A stretch of 64,000 bases of DNA from Mucilaginibacter tolerans (GCF_030519375.1 NZ_JAUMKB010000004.1:186001-250000); one strand, 5' to 3'; counted from the first letter of the stretch, positions 1 through 10,375 are shown. Program-made: numbers and translations. Notes: a model not told the origin generated them from the letters alone.

Positions 1-1089
1 ACTAAAATAACCGACCGCGCCTGAATATACTCCGCGCTTGCTTCGCTCGTATTGCTCCATCAATTGCATAGCGCTGATCTTCGGCGCACCGGTCATACTA
101 CCCATAGGGAAGGTATTTCTGATGGCTTCGACAGATGAAACGTTTTCACTTAACTCACAGACCACCGTCGATATCATTTGATGAACCTGCCTAAAACTAT
201 AAATGCCAAATAATTCTTCAGATACCACCGTTCCAGCTTTAGCTGATTTGGTAAGATCATTCCGCACTAAATCAACTATCATTACATTTTCCTGGAGTTC
301 TTTTGGATGACCTTTTAGTTTTTCTTTGGAAAGATCATCTGATTGCGGGTCATCATACCTTTTTGATGTTCCTTTGATGGGTTGAGAAATCAGTTTGCCC
401 TCTCGTTTTGCAAGAAAACGTTCCGGCGATGCTGATAGGATATACTTATCCCTCAGCTTAAAAAATGCACCGAAAGGATTGGGTGAAATTTGATTCAGCT
501 TGATGAAGGCCTGTACCGGATCGATAACAGCATTCTCTGCAAAAAACTCCTGGCAAAAGTTGGTTACGTAAATATCCCCGCGACTGATATGTTCTTTGAT
601 TTTGATGACCGTGTCGATATATTCCTGTTTATTAAAACGAGAATTAAGGCTTATATGCTGTACAGTTTTATTATCTGGGACTATTTGGTTGTTTATCTCA
701 GCCAACAGTTTATCCGGATCATCAGAAATAATCTCAAGCTGGTCATCTTTAGCCATCAGCAAATGTTTCGGCGCAAAAAAATACAGGTTGGGAAATAACA
801 GGTGATCGCGATTGTTGGATTCCAGCTTTTCGATCACATTTTTCAGATCATAAGTTAAAAAACCGGTTACCCATCCTGGGTTTTTGGTACGGAAATCTTC
901 AAGGGCTTCAAACGAAGAACTAGAGGGTGTAATCAGCTCATCTTTAACTCCAACCGCCAGCAACAGATCGATCTTTGAATACTTATCATTGAAATTATTG
1001 GAATCCAGGTAACAAAATACGTCATATGATGACGCCCAATGTAAGGCTTTTTGTTTGAAAAGTTCGGGGTCGGTTACCGGGATTATCAC
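1..1089 (-). CDS. pabB: aminodeoxychorismate synthase component I (PabB-like), 3' end outside window
   Basis: Chorismate-utilising enzyme that with PabA makes 4-amino-4-deoxychorismate for folate. The frame is open from a GTG at 1089 to the left edge (363 codons, C-terminus missing). Family signatures of the anthranilate/para-aminobenzoate synthase component I fold are readable: ISQPIKGTSKR, ENVMIVDLVRNDL, and TFPMGSMTGAPK followed by RGVYSGAVGYF near the edge. The short N-terminal half fits PabB better than TrpE. No ATG lies near the conserved start, so the GTG is the best choice but is not certain. It is transcribed towards the left edge, downstream of the purA terminator. Assignment to the family is firm; PabB against TrpE is an inference. 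Confidence 0.85.
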   Translation of the reverse strand, partial: MIIPVTDPELFKQKALHWASSYDVFCYLDSNNFNDKYSKIDLLLAVGVKDELITPSSSSFEALEDFRTKNPGWVTGFLTYDLKNVIEKLESNNRDHLLFPNLYFFAPKHLLMAKDDQLEIISDDPDKLLAEINNQIVPDNKTVQHISLNSRFNKQEYIDTVIKIKEHISRGDIYVTNFCQEFFAENAVIDPVQAFIKLNQISPNPFGAFFKLRDKYILSASPERFLAKREGKLISQPIKGTSKRYDDPQSDDLSKEKLKGHPKELQENVMIVDLVRNDLTKSAKAGTVVSEELFGIYSFRQVHQMISTVVCELSENVSSVEAIRNTFPMGSMTGAPKISAMQLMEQYERSKRGVYSGAVGYFS

Positions 1090-1116
1090 GGTGTAAATGT
1101 AATCAAGTAAAATGAA

Positions 1117-1143
1117 AAGGCTCCCTGCATTGCAAAGAGCCTT
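1117..1143 (-). terminator. intrinsic terminator after purA
   Basis: AAGGCTC and GAGCCTT form a 7-bp stem with a 13-nt loop, followed on the minus strand by TTTT. It lies 24 nt after the purA stop and before the pabB start. Confidence 0.65.
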
Positions 1144-1167
1144 CGTATGATTTTAGTAAAATTGACT

Positions 1168-2445
<1,278 letters not shown>

Positions 2446-2475
2446 TTAACTGATATTGAATTTTATCAAAGGTGG

Positions 2476-2483
2476 CAAAGTTA
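2476..2483 (-). promoter_or_regulatory. putative -7 element of purA
   Basis: The minus strand reads TAACTTTG, matching the Bacteroidota -7 consensus TAnnTTTG, 30 nt before the purA ATG. It overlaps the last codons of the upstream Fur-family gene. No clear -33 element was identified. Confidence 0.5.
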
Positions 2484-2948
2484 TACTTTTCTCTCACAAA
2501 ACCCTGCCTTTAGTTTTTCACAATTTCCATAAAGGTTAAGAGAGTGATGTTTGATCTCGAATTTGAGTAGTCCGCCCATCATACTTTGTATCTGCTGGAT
2601 GCGGGGATCGCAAAATTCGACCACTTTTCCACAGTCGATACAGATGATGTGATCGTGCTGTTTATAGCCATACGATTTCTCAAACTGGGCCATGTTTTTG
2701 CCAAACTGGTGTTTGGTCACCAGGTCGCAGGATACCAGCAGCTCCAATGTATTATACACTGTAGCGCGGCTTACGCGATATTTTTTATTTTTCATGTGGA
2801 TGTATAATGACTCCACATCAAAATGATCAGAACGCGAATAAATTTCTTCCAGTATGGCGAAACGCTCAGGGGTTTTCCTGAGGTTTTTATTTTCGAGATA
2901 AGCCTCGAAAATCTTTCTGACCATAGCTGTTGTTTCCTGTTGGGACAT
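2481..2948 (-). CDS. Fur family transcriptional regulator
   Basis: Metal- or peroxide-responsive DNA-binding repressor of 155 residues. The N-terminal half is a winged helix ([13 protein letters not shown] recognition region, residues about 59-71). The dimerisation half has [15 protein letters not shown], the metal-binding His and CxxC signature. The second Cys pair is altered: instead of CxxC near the C-terminus there is [10 protein letters not shown]. Which metal or signal it senses (Fur, PerR, Zur) cannot be told from the sequence. The ATG at 2948 follows a TAACTTTG -7 element. Confidence 0.9.
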   Translation of the reverse strand: MSQQETTAMVRKIFEAYLENKNLRKTPERFAILEEIYSRSDHFDVESLYIHMKNKKYRVSRATVYNTLELLVSCDLVTKHQFGKNMAQFEKSYGYKQHDHIICIDCGKVVEFCDPRIQQIQSMMGGLLKFEIKHHSLNLYGNCEKLKAGFCERKV

Positions 2949-2966
2949 AGTATTTTATTAACGGGT

Positions 2967-2974
2967 CAAAGTTA
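2967..2974 (-). promoter_or_regulatory. putative -7 element of the fur-family gene
   Basis: The minus strand reads TAACTTTG (TAnnTTTG consensus), 18 nt before the ATG at 2948. It adjoins the palindromic repeat at 2991-3041. Confidence 0.5.
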
Positions 2975-2990
2975 TTTATTTTAGTTAAGA

Positions 2991-3041
2991 GTTGATTAAG
3001 TTTATTGAGTTAGAGGGTAATGTTTAGCAAACTTAATCAAC
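2991..3041. repeat. intergenic palindrome, TTGATTAAGTT family
   Basis: Perfect 13-bp arms GTTGATTAAGTTT (2991-3003) and AAACTTAATCAAC (3029-3041), flanked by degenerate copies of the same words (2976-3066). Related tracts occur at 24460-24500, 33668-33700, 48905-48945 and 55262-55374. Confidence 0.8.
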
Positions 3042-3072
3042 CTAATTAACCACTTAACTCAATCAGCCAACA

Positions 3073-5301
3073 TCAAGACGCTTTTTCGATAGCGGAATCA
3101 AACCGGTTCACCGAAGTAACACCCTTTACCATCTTTAAGCGCTTGATCAGATTATCCAGATGCTCGGTGTCGTTGACATACACCATTATGGAGCCTTCAA
3201 AAATGCCATTATCGCTATCTACAGTAATGGAGCGCATATTCACTTTAAAATCATTTGAGATAACGGTGGTTAGCTTATTGATCAGACCCACGTCATCAAT
3301 GCCAGTAATGCGTAACCCGGTAAGGAATGCCAGTTCCTGCTGGTTGGTCCAGCGGGCCTTTACAATGCGGTAGCCGTAATTAGCCATTAGTTTAGCAGCA
3401 TTAGGGCAATTGGTGCGGTGAATTTTGATGCCATCGCTCACGGTAATAAAACCGAAAACATCATCACCCGGAATAGGATTACAACAGTTGGCCAGCTTAT
3501 AGTCAATCTTTTGCATGTCCTCGCCAATCAACAGCATATCGCTGTCTTTTGCCTTGATATTGCGCAGCAGACCTTGTACCTGTTCGGCTTCAATTTTTTC
3601 CTGTGGCTTGTTTTCTATTACTTTCTCCGAAGCCTGGTATTCCTTCAGATCCTTCATGTCAATGATGCCCTGGGCAACATTATAGAAAAGGTCCTGGGTA
3701 GAAGGTAGTTTAAAGTAATAACTGATCTTATGAATATTTTCAGAGTTGTAGGTAATTTTGAGCGACTTCATTTTACGCTCCAATATTTCCTTACCCTCGT
3801 CTGCAACTTTACGTTTTTCTTCTTTTAAGGCCGATTTGATCTTTGCTTTTGCCTTGGCGGTTACTACAATATTCAGCCAATCCTCTTTTGGCGTTTGCTT
3901 GCTTGATGTGATCACTTCCACCTGATCGCCGTTTTGCAGTTTATAGCTCAGCGGGACAAGCTTGTGATTTACCTTTGCTCCAATACAGCTTGCACCCACG
4001 TCGGTATGTATTTCAAAGGCAAAATCAAGCGCGGTGGCATTTTGTGGCAACTGAATGAGTGCGCCCTTTGGTGTAAAAATGAATATCTCATCAGAGAAGA
4101 GGTTCATCTTAAAATCATCCAAAAAATCGAGGGCATTTGATTCAGGGTTTTTCAGCATATCGCGCACCTTTTGTACCCATTGATCCAGCCCGCTATCGCT
4201 TGAAGACTCCTTATATTTCCAATGCGCGGCAAAGCCTTTTTCGGCAATCTCGTTCATGCGTTTGGTGCGTATCTGCACCTCAACCCATTGCCCGCGCGGA
4301 CCCATTACCGTGGTGTGCAACGATTCATACCCATTTGCTTTAGGCGATGATATCCAGTCGCGCAAACGATCCGGATTAGGGCGGTACAGGTCGGTAACTA
4401 TCGAGTATGCCTTCCAGCACTCGGATTTTTCATTTTCAGGAGCACTATCGAGTATAATTCTGATGGCAAAAAGATCATATACCTCCTCAAAAGGTATAGC
4501 CTTCTTCTTCATCTTGTTCCAGATGGAGTGGATAGATTTCGGCCTGCCAAACACATCAGCATGCAATCCCTGGCCTTCCAGCACCTTTTTTAATGGCTCA
4601 ATAAAATCACGGATAAATTTTTCGCGCTCTGCCTTTTTCTCGTTCAGCTTATTTTTAATGAACTGATAGGTTTCGCGCTCCATGTATTTCATAGAGAGAT
4701 CTTCCAGCTCAGATTTTATAGCATATAAACCCAAGCGGTGAGCAAGAGGGGCGTATAAATACACGGTTTCTGATGAAAGCTTTAGCTGCTTGTCACGCGG
4801 CATAAACTCCATCGTCCGCATATTGTGCAGGCGATCGGCCAACTTTATCAGAATCACCCTTACGTCATCAGCAAGGGTGAGCAGCATTTTACGGAAGTTT
4901 TCGGCCTGTAACGAACTATTAGTGTCGAATACCCCCGATATCTTGGTAAGCCCGTCGATGATCTTAGCTACTTTTTTACCAAACTCTCTTTCAATGTCGT
5001 CGAGTGTTACAGCGGTATCTTCTACCACGTCGTGTAATAGAGCACATACAATAGAGGTGGTTCCAAGTCCAATCTCTTCAGCAGCGATCTGTGCAACGGC
5101 TATAGGATGATAGATATAAGGCTCGCCGGATTTACGGCGCATATCTTTATGGCTTTCCAGCGCCATATCAAAGGCCTTTCGTATCATCCGCTTGTCACCT
5201 TTTTGCAAAGTGGATTTACTGGCGCGTAGTAAAGCACGGTATCTTTTCAGTATTTCAGTCTTTTCAGCTTCTATATCAATCACTAAATCTTTCATGTGCA
5301 T
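3073..5301 (-). CDS. bifunctional (p)ppGpp synthetase/hydrolase
   Basis: RelA/SpoT homologue that makes and degrades the stringent-response alarmone. It has 742 residues in the full Rel layout: HD hydrolase domain (about residues 55-200, with ALLHDVVEDT), synthetase domain (about 240-370, GRPKSIHSIWNKM, YDLFAIRII and SPKANGYESLHTTV), TGS domain (about 400-465, IFIFTPKGALIQLP), and a C-terminal ACT domain (about 665-742). Both catalytic centres keep their core motifs, so it is predicted to be dual-function (Rel/SpoT type) rather than hydrolase-dead RelA. The start is either the ATG at 5301 or the one at 5295 (MKDLVID); both fit. It is divergent from the DUF4294 gene. Confidence 0.95.
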   Translation of the reverse strand: MHMKDLVIDIEAEKTEILKRYRALLRASKSTLQKGDKRMIRKAFDMALESHKDMRRKSGEPYIYHPIAVAQIAAEEIGLGTTSIVCALLHDVVEDTAVTLDDIEREFGKKVAKIIDGLTKISGVFDTNSSLQAENFRKMLLTLADDVRVILIKLADRLHNMRTMEFMPRDKQLKLSSETVYLYAPLAHRLGLYAIKSELEDLSMKYMERETYQFIKNKLNEKKAEREKFIRDFIEPLKKVLEGQGLHADVFGRPKSIHSIWNKMKKKAIPFEEVYDLFAIRIILDSAPENEKSECWKAYSIVTDLYRPNPDRLRDWISSPKANGYESLHTTVMGPRGQWVEVQIRTKRMNEIAEKGFAAHWKYKESSSDSGLDQWVQKVRDMLKNPESNALDFLDDFKMNLFSDEIFIFTPKGALIQLPQNATALDFAFEIHTDVGASCIGAKVNHKLVPLSYKLQNGDQVEVITSSKQTPKEDWLNIVVTAKAKAKIKSALKEEKRKVADEGKEILERKMKSLKITYNSENIHKISYYFKLPSTQDLFYNVAQGIIDMKDLKEYQASEKVIENKPQEKIEAEQVQGLLRNIKAKDSDMLLIGEDMQKIDYKLANCCNPIPGDDVFGFITVSDGIKIHRTNCPNAAKLMANYGYRIVKARWTNQQELAFLTGLRITGIDDVGLINKLTTVISNDFKVNMRSITVDSDNGIFEGSIMVYVNDTEHLDNLIKRLKMVKGVTSVNRFDSAIEKAS

Positions 5302-5379
5302 TTACCCGTATAATAGTAATTAACTTGCAACTAAATTGATTAATTGCCGGTTGAGATTTAAATACCAAAAAAATTACTT

Positions 5380-5387
5380 TAATTTTG
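5380..5387 (+). promoter_or_regulatory. putative -7 element of the DUF4294 operon
   Basis: TAATTTTG matches TAnnTTTG and lies 14 nt before the ATG at 5402. It supports 5402 as the start rather than the longer frame opening at 5336. Confidence 0.4.
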
Positions 5388-5401
5388 TAATACGTAAAAT
5401 T

Positions 5402-6016
5402 ATGAAATTTCTTGGTTTTCTTCTGGTATTTTGCTGTAGTGCGGCTTTTGTAAAAGCCCAGGAGCAATTGCCTCGTCCTTTACCTACGGGCAAAAATGAT
5501 ACCATCAAAACATATCTTACCAATATTGACGGCGAACTGGTGCCAATGATCGTTACGCAGGAAGTGAAGATAGTTGATGTGCGTATATTTAAAAGCCAGG
5601 CCGACAGGGATGCTTATAACCGTTTAAGGTATAATGTTTACAAAGTGATGCCTTATGCGAAACTGGCCGCTGAAAGGTACCAGAAACTACAGCGGAGCCT
5701 GGCTACAACTGCCGACAAGAAAGTACAAAAACGCATGGTTGATACCTGCGAAACAGAAATAAAATCACTGTTTAAGAAGGAAATTGAAAACCTGACAATT
5801 AGTCAGGGTGAGATACTGATTAAATTGATTGACAGGCAAACCGGTACCACCAGTTATACGATGGTAAAGGAATTGAAGGGCGGATTGAAGGCATTTATGT
5901 TTCAGTCTGTTGCTAGGTTCTTTGGCCACAACCTGAAGGAAACCTACGACCCCAATGAGGAAAGAGATATCGAAGCAATTCTACAACAGGCAGGATACTA
6001 TTCCTATCAGAATTAA
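5402..6016 (+). CDS. DUF4294 domain-containing secreted protein
   Basis: A 204-residue protein with a signal peptide (MKFLGFLLVFCCSAAFVKA, then QEQLP), so exported across the inner membrane. The mature part resembles the Bacteroidota DUF4294 family, of unknown function: a short beta-rich segment (VPMIVTQEVKIVDVRIFKSQ) then charged helices. The start at 5402 gives a clean signal peptide; the upstream in-frame extension does not. The stop overlaps the ATG of the glutathione peroxidase gene by one base (TAATG), so the two are translationally coupled. Confidence 0.8.
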   Translation: MKFLGFLLVFCCSAAFVKAQEQLPRPLPTGKNDTIKTYLTNIDGELVPMIVTQEVKIVDVRIFKSQADRDAYNRLRYNVYKVMPYAKLAAERYQKLQRSLATTADKKVQKRMVDTCETEIKSLFKKEIENLTISQGEILIKLIDRQTGTTSYTMVKELKGGLKAFMFQSVARFFGHNLKETYDPNEERDIEAILQQAGYYSYQN

Positions 6017-6510
6017 TGGATAATAACAGCATCTACCAGTTTAATGTGCAACAATTAAACGGTGAAGAGATAAGCTTATCTGATTACAAGGATAAGGTAT
6101 TATTGGTTGTCAATACCGCATCCGAATGCGGGTTTACCCCTCAGCTTAAAGATTTAGCAGTATTAAAGGAGCAATTTAAAGATCAGGACTTTGAAATTCT
6201 CGCATTCCCATCTAATGATTTTGGAGGACAGGAGCCTTTAGAAGGACTGGAAATAGAAGAGTTTTGCAAGAAAATGGGAACTAATTACCCTGTTTTTGAA
6301 AAGATCAGGGTTCGTGGTCCTTATGCTCATCCGCTCTACAAGTTTTTTGCTGATAAAAAGTTGAATGGTCAACTAAAATCAACTCCCAGGTGGAATTTTC
6401 ATAAATTCCTGGTAAGCAAAGCCGGACAGGTTACCGATTTTTTTTACCCTTTTACGAAACCAACCTCTTCCAAAATACGGAAGAAAATCGCACGTTTGCT
6501 GTCGGCTTAA
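6016..6510 (+). CDS. glutathione peroxidase-family thiol peroxidase
   Basis: Cytosolic peroxidase of the GPx/BtuE family, 164 residues, no signal peptide. The catalytic set is complete: Cys38 in NTASECGFTPQ, Gln72 in NDFGGQEP, and Trp126-Asn127 in RWNFHKFLV. It is a Cys enzyme, so the electron donor is probably thioredoxin or a low-molecular-weight thiol rather than glutathione. The next gene makes bacillithiol precursors, which suggests a shared thiol-redox role, though this is inference. It overlaps the DUF4294 gene by one base; bshB1 starts 18 bp downstream. Confidence 0.92.
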   Translation: MDNNSIYQFNVQQLNGEEISLSDYKDKVLLVVNTASECGFTPQLKDLAVLKEQFKDQDFEILAFPSNDFGGQEPLEGLEIEEFCKKMGTNYPVFEKIRVRGPYAHPLYKFFADKKLNGQLKSTPRWNFHKFLVSKAGQVTDFFYPFTKPTSSKIRKKIARLLSA

Positions 6511-6528
6511 ATTTAAATTGCCTTTTAT

Positions 6529-7248
6529 ATGAAATTAGATATACTGGTATTGCCGGTGCACCCCGACGACGCTGAACTGGGTTGCTCAGGGACTATTGCC
6601 AAAGAAATTGCCCTTGGAAAAAAAGTGGGAATAGTTGACTTAACCCGCGGTGAGTTGGGCACAAGAGGCTCAGCCGAAATACGTGATAAAGAAGCAGAGG
6701 CTTCGGCCAAAATACTGGGACTTGCTGTGCGCGATAACCTTGAGTTGCCCGATGGCTTTTTCGAAAATAACAAGCCGCATCAGCTAAAAGTAATCGAAGC
6801 TATCCGGAGGTTCAGACCAGAAATAGTAATCACCAATGCATATCATGACCGGCATCCTGATCATGGACGCGCCAGTGATTTAGTAGAAGATTCTGCATTT
6901 TTATCCGGTTTGCGTAAGATTGAAACTTATTATCATGGTGAAAAGCAGCAGGAATGGCGTCCAAAATTAGTGTTGCACTTTATACAGGATAATTACATTA
7001 AACCTGATATTCTGGTGAATGTAACGGAATACTGGGATAAGAAGATTGAAAGCATTCATGCATTTGGCTCACAATTCTATAATCCAGAGTGGGAAAATGA
7101 ACCACAAACTTACATTTCATCCCCTGAATTTATTCAGGTTATAGAGGCACGTGCACGGGAGTACGGGAAAAGTATAGGAGTTAAATTTGCAGAAGGCTTT
7201 ATATCACGAAAGATATTAGGTGTAAACGATCTGTTTGACCTGAAATAA
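6529..7248 (+). CDS. bshB1: bacillithiol biosynthesis deacetylase BshB1
   Basis: Zinc-dependent LmbE/PIG-L-family hydrolase, 239 residues, that removes the acetyl group from GlcNAc-malate during bacillithiol synthesis. The metal site is visible: His11, Asp13 and Asp14 in VHPDDAELG, and His112 in AYHDRHPDHGRAS. The SQFYNPEWENEPQTYI tail is typical of BshB1 rather than of mycothiol-type deacetylases. It follows the peroxidase gene by 18 bp in the same operon and ends before a strong hairpin. The other bacillithiol genes (bshA, bshC) are not in this window. Confidence 0.9.
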   Translation: MKLDILVLPVHPDDAELGCSGTIAKEIALGKKVGIVDLTRGELGTRGSAEIRDKEAEASAKILGLAVRDNLELPDGFFENNKPHQLKVIEAIRRFRPEIVITNAYHDRHPDHGRASDLVEDSAFLSGLRKIETYYHGEKQQEWRPKLVLHFIQDNYIKPDILVNVTEYWDKKIESIHAFGSQFYNPEWENEPQTYISSPEFIQVIEARAREYGKSIGVKFAEGFISRKILGVNDLFDLK

Positions 7249-7258
7249 TATTGGCAGA

Positions 7259-7283
7259 GACGCCCCGATTAATCCGGGGCGTC
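7259..7283. terminator. hairpin between convergent genes; GAGACGC repeat family
   Basis: GACGCCCCG (7259-7267) pairs perfectly with CGGGGCGTC (7275-7283) over a 7-nt loop. It lies between the bshB1 stop and the convergent gene at 7295. The edges (CAGAGACGC) resemble the GAGACGC/GCGTCTC palindromes at 45130 and 54322. It probably terminates both directions, though neither side has a long T-run. Confidence 0.6.
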
Positions 7284-7294
7284 CCGGCATTCTT

Positions 7295-7738
7295 TTAGAC
7301 CTTAACATACTCGAAGCGGTTATTATCATTGCTTCTTTCACGCTTCAATTTATTTTCTTTAGCAAGCTTTAATAGTATTCCTGAAAGTTCAGATGTCTTG
7401 AAATCGGAATCATAGCTTTCTTTGCAATATTCGGCTATTTCGGAAATGGAGTGGCTGGAATTGAAGAAATCAGTTAACAATAGCTGATTCAAAACCTTTG
7501 TAGCTCCCGGTTTTTTACGCCCGTTAGTCGAAAGGGTCTCATCATCATCCGTTTGCCTTGCTCTGCGCGCTCTTCTGTTGAACGCATCAACTCCGTCGGT
7601 TTCTCCTTTTTCCGATTCAACCATCGCATCCAGCAGTCGGTCAATCACCTTCACCTGCACTGCCTCAGAACGGAATGAGTTAACAACTTCGGAGATTTCT
7701 AAAAGTTGCTTTTTTAATTTTTCAATATGCTTGCTCAT
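7295..7738 (-). CDS. hypothetical protein, coiled coil plus C-terminal helical domain
   Basis: Not recognised. The 147 residues fall into three parts: an N-terminal amphipathic helix likely to be a coiled coil (about 1-40), a charged middle (about 45-85, RRARRARQTDDDE then GRKKPG), and a compact C-terminal domain (about 85-147). The C-terminal part, with HSISEIAEYCKESYD and SELSGILLKLAKENKLKRE, reads like a winged-helix fold. A DNA-binding role is therefore possible but unproven. It is monocistronic and convergent with bshB1; no -7 motif was identified upstream. Confidence 0.7.
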   Translation of the reverse strand: MSKHIEKLKKQLLEISEVVNSFRSEAVQVKVIDRLLDAMVESEKGETDGVDAFNRRARRARQTDDDETLSTNGRKKPGATKVLNQLLLTDFFNSSHSISEIAEYCKESYDSDFKTSELSGILLKLAKENKLKRERSNDNNRFEYVKV

Positions 7739-7893
7739 GGTATAAGTATACTATCCTTCTGGAATATTTAAAATTCAAAACTAATTACCCATAATAACGG
7801 AAATATTACCGTTTGGATTTAAAAAATAGTATATATTAATATTCGGGTTAGTAATAAACGTAAAAGTGCATATATAGTATCTATATTAGGAAA

Positions 7894-7926
7894 AAAGGGC
7901 TTGTTTTTTATCAAAACAAGCCCTTT
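7894..7926 (-). terminator. intrinsic terminator of lat
   Basis: 14-bp perfect stem, AAAGGGCTTGTTTT (7894-7907) with AAAACAAGCCCTTT (7913-7926), 5-nt loop, followed on the minus strand by a T-run. It lies 24 bp after the lat stop. Confidence 0.85.
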
Positions 7927-7949
7927 GTAGCAAAATTATTACAAGCTTA

Positions 7950-9281
7950 TTATAATACGCCTAATACTTCCTGCAATACGGAAAGCCCTTCATCGATGTG
8001 AGCTTTATCCATGATGAGTGCAGGCCGGAAGCGAATGGTCTGATTGCCGCAACCCAGGAACATCACATTTCTTTTCATCCCTTCCTTAATAAAAGTGTCA
8101 CGTTTAGCTTTGTCCGGGAAGTCGAAAGCGGTAAGCAGCCCACGACCCCTTACGTTACTGATCAACGAATTTCGTTCTGCTATTTTGATTAGTTCGTTTT
8201 GAAGGTATTCACCCACTGTGGCCGCGTTTTGGCAAAGATTATCTTCTTCAATGATCTCCATAATTTTGGATGACCGCACCATATCTACCAAACTACCACC
8301 CCAGGTAGAGTTGATTCGCGATGGAATACGGAAAACGTTATTTTCTACTTCGTCAACTTTTTTGCCGACAAGAATACCGCATACCTGCATTTTTTTACCG
8401 AATGCAATTATATCCGGGCGGGCTTTTTCGCCAAAATGCTCATGGCACCAGAATTTGCCTGAAAGGCCAACACCTGTTTGCACTTCATCGTAGACCAGCA
8501 TTGCGTCGTTTTCGTCGGCAATGATCCTCAATTGTTCCAAAAACTCCTGGCGAACGTGATTATCACCACCTTCGGATTGTATTGGCTCAATAATTATAGC
8601 ACAAATATCATCCTTGTTTACCTCGAATGCTTTTTTTATCTGTTTGATAGATAGTGCCTCTCTTTTTAATAGAACTTCATGATTTGCATCCGAATAAGGA
8701 AAATGCATTGTTGGGTGCGATACCCGCGGCCAGTCGAACTTGGCATACCACTTGGTTTTTACAGGCAGGGTATTAGTTAAACTCAAAGTATAGCCGCTGC
8801 GCCCGTGGAAGGCATGTTCAAAGTGTAATACTTTAAAGCCCTTTTCTTTGGTGTAGCCTTTTGAAAAGTTCTTCTGTACTTTCCAATCCATGGCCACTTT
8901 AAGGGCATTCTCAATGGCTAAAGAGCCGCCAGAGATAAAAAAAGCATGTGGCAAATAGTCCGGAATCCCCACCCGGTCGAAAGTTTCTACAAACTGGGCG
9001 TATTGCGTCGTGTAAATGTCTGAGTTGGATGGATTGGTCAGCGCGGCCAGCATCAGGTTCTTTTTGAACTCCTCGTCGTTTACCATTTTTTCGTGATTAT
9101 AACCTAATGGTACCGAAGCAAAGCAGGTAAAAAAGTCAAGATAAGTACGTTTATACTTGGCATCGTAAATATAAACACCCTTACTTTTTTCCATGTCAAA
9201 AGTAAGGTCAAAGCCATCTGCGAGGATATGCTTTTTCAATGAATCCTGCACGTTTTCGGGAGCAACTAATAGGTTATACAT
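7950..9281 (-). CDS. lat: L-lysine 6-transaminase
   Basis: PLP enzyme that moves the epsilon-amino group of lysine to 2-oxoglutarate, giving 2-aminoadipate semialdehyde; entry to lysine catabolism. The 443-residue class III aminotransferase has HAFHGRSGYTLSLTN, IIEPIQSEGGDNH, LVYDEVQTG and the PLP-lysine motif AFGKKMQVCGIL (about residues 293-304). The AFGKKMQVCG form and GYNHEKM region are typical of Lat rather than of ornithine or GABA transaminases. A longer frame opens at a TTG (9302), but a TAAATTTG -7 element overlaps that position, so the ATG at 9281 is preferred. Confidence 0.92.
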   Translation of the reverse strand: MYNLLVAPENVQDSLKKHILADGFDLTFDMEKSKGVYIYDAKYKRTYLDFFTCFASVPLGYNHEKMVNDEEFKKNLMLAALTNPSNSDIYTTQYAQFVETFDRVGIPDYLPHAFFISGGSLAIENALKVAMDWKVQKNFSKGYTKEKGFKVLHFEHAFHGRSGYTLSLTNTLPVKTKWYAKFDWPRVSHPTMHFPYSDANHEVLLKREALSIKQIKKAFEVNKDDICAIIIEPIQSEGGDNHVRQEFLEQLRIIADENDAMLVYDEVQTGVGLSGKFWCHEHFGEKARPDIIAFGKKMQVCGILVGKKVDEVENNVFRIPSRINSTWGGSLVDMVRSSKIMEIIEEDNLCQNAATVGEYLQNELIKIAERNSLISNVRGRGLLTAFDFPDKAKRDTFIKEGMKRNVMFLGCGNQTIRFRPALIMDKAHIDEGLSVLQEVLGVL

Positions 9282-9299
9282 ATGCAATCGGTTTGTTTT

Positions 9300-9307
9300 C
9301 AAATTTA
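9300..9307 (-). promoter_or_regulatory. putative -7 element of lat
   Basis: The minus strand reads TAAATTTG (TAnnTTTG), 18 nt before the ATG at 9281. It overlaps the alternative TTG at 9302 and so argues against that start. Confidence 0.45.
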
Positions 9308-9469
9308 CGAAAATGTGCTCAAAAGCAATAGTTTAGGCGGTTTTTGAACCGATATGCCAAAAAGTAACTTTAAATTGTTTAAACCTATATTTTGGACTGA
9401 TTGCTAAAGTAGTTCTTAGGGTTTTGGAAAAATTCCCCCCTCAGGAATCGAAAATTTCTGCGTGAAAAG

Positions 9470-10363
9470 TCAGATTTTGAACTTGTCTTTCATACCTAAT
9501 AGGCCCCATATGCCGCCTGTATGAATAGCCAATATCCGGCTGCCGGGTAAGAAGTAATTTTGAGCAGCAAGATCATACAAAGCATATAACATTTTGCCAG
9601 TATAAATAGGTTCGATCAGTATCCCCGTAGAGGCAACGAATTGTTTAACAAAACAAATCAAGTCGTCATTTACTTTTCCGTAGCCACCAAAGTGGTAATC
9701 AGTGTGGAGATGATAAGTTGATGGTTTTTCCAGAAAAGGATCAATACCTTTTCTTAAAAATTCACCATTTTTCAATACAGGCACCCCGTGAAATTGAGTA
9801 AGAAGCTGATGATCAGTGATACCATTGATAATGCCTGCTGCCGTTGTTCCGGTGCCGCAGGCGCATATGATATGATCGAATGTTTCGCTTAGTTCAGCCA
9901 TCAGTTCGCTGCAACCTTTTGCGCCTAATGCGGATGAGCCGCCTTCATCAATAAAAAAAACTTCGTTATCGTTTGCAAAATGTTTATTAAACAACGATTC
10001 CTTATCGCGATAGCTTTCACGATCAGTAAATTTCAAATTCATGCCATGCAGGCGACATAAGAACAGCGTATCATTGTTCACTTCTTCACCGCGCACAAAG
10101 CCGGTCGACTTGAAGCCAAACTTTGCAGCCGCTGCAGCCGTAGCTAATAAGTGATTGGAATAGGCCCCGCCAAAAGTAACCAGGTGCGTTTTGTTTTGCG
10201 ATTGAGCTTCGTTTAAGAGATATTTCAGCTTACGCCATTTATTCCCCGAGATGATCGGGTGGATGAGGTCATCGCGCTTAATGAAAACTTTTAAGCCCTG
10301 CTCATCAAACAGTTTATCATGAATTTGATGGACAGGGCTATAGATCTCAAAATCGATACTCAT
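9470..10363 (-). CDS. ACC deaminase / D-cysteine desulfhydrase family protein
   Basis: Fold-type II PLP enzyme of the 1-aminocyclopropane-1-carboxylate deaminase/D-cysteine desulfhydrase family, 297 residues. The PLP-lysine is Lys42 in ISGNKWRKL; TFGGAYSNHLLATAAAA and the glycine-rich CGTGTTAAG phosphate cradle follow. The sequence does not decide between the two activities; many Bacteroidota members are D-cysteine desulfhydrase-like. The ATG sits only 4 nt after a TAACTTTG -7 element, so the transcript may be leaderless. It is in the same direction as the upstream DUF6588 gene, 9 bp apart. Confidence 0.85.
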   Translation of the reverse strand: MSIDFEIYSPVHQIHDKLFDEQGLKVFIKRDDLIHPIISGNKWRKLKYLLNEAQSQNKTHLVTFGGAYSNHLLATAAAAAKFGFKSTGFVRGEEVNNDTLFLCRLHGMNLKFTDRESYRDKESLFNKHFANDNEVFFIDEGGSSALGAKGCSELMAELSETFDHIICACGTGTTAAGIINGITDHQLLTQFHGVPVLKNGEFLRKGIDPFLEKPSTYHLHTDYHFGGYGKVNDDLICFVKQFVASTGILIEPIYTGKMLYALYDLAAQNYFLPGSRILAIHTGGIWGLLGMKDKFKI

Positions 10364-10367
10364 TAAG

Positions 10368-10375
10368 CAAAGTTA
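10368..10375 (-). promoter_or_regulatory. putative -7 element of the ACC deaminase-like gene
   Basis: The minus strand reads TAACTTTG, 4 nt before the ATG at 10363 and overlapping the stop of the upstream gene. Spacing implies a leaderless or near-leaderless mRNA. Confidence 0.5.

Noticed and set aside
490..805. Two short plus-strand frames inside pabB
   Set aside because: Both lie opposite the conserved pabB frame and have no family resemblance or signal.
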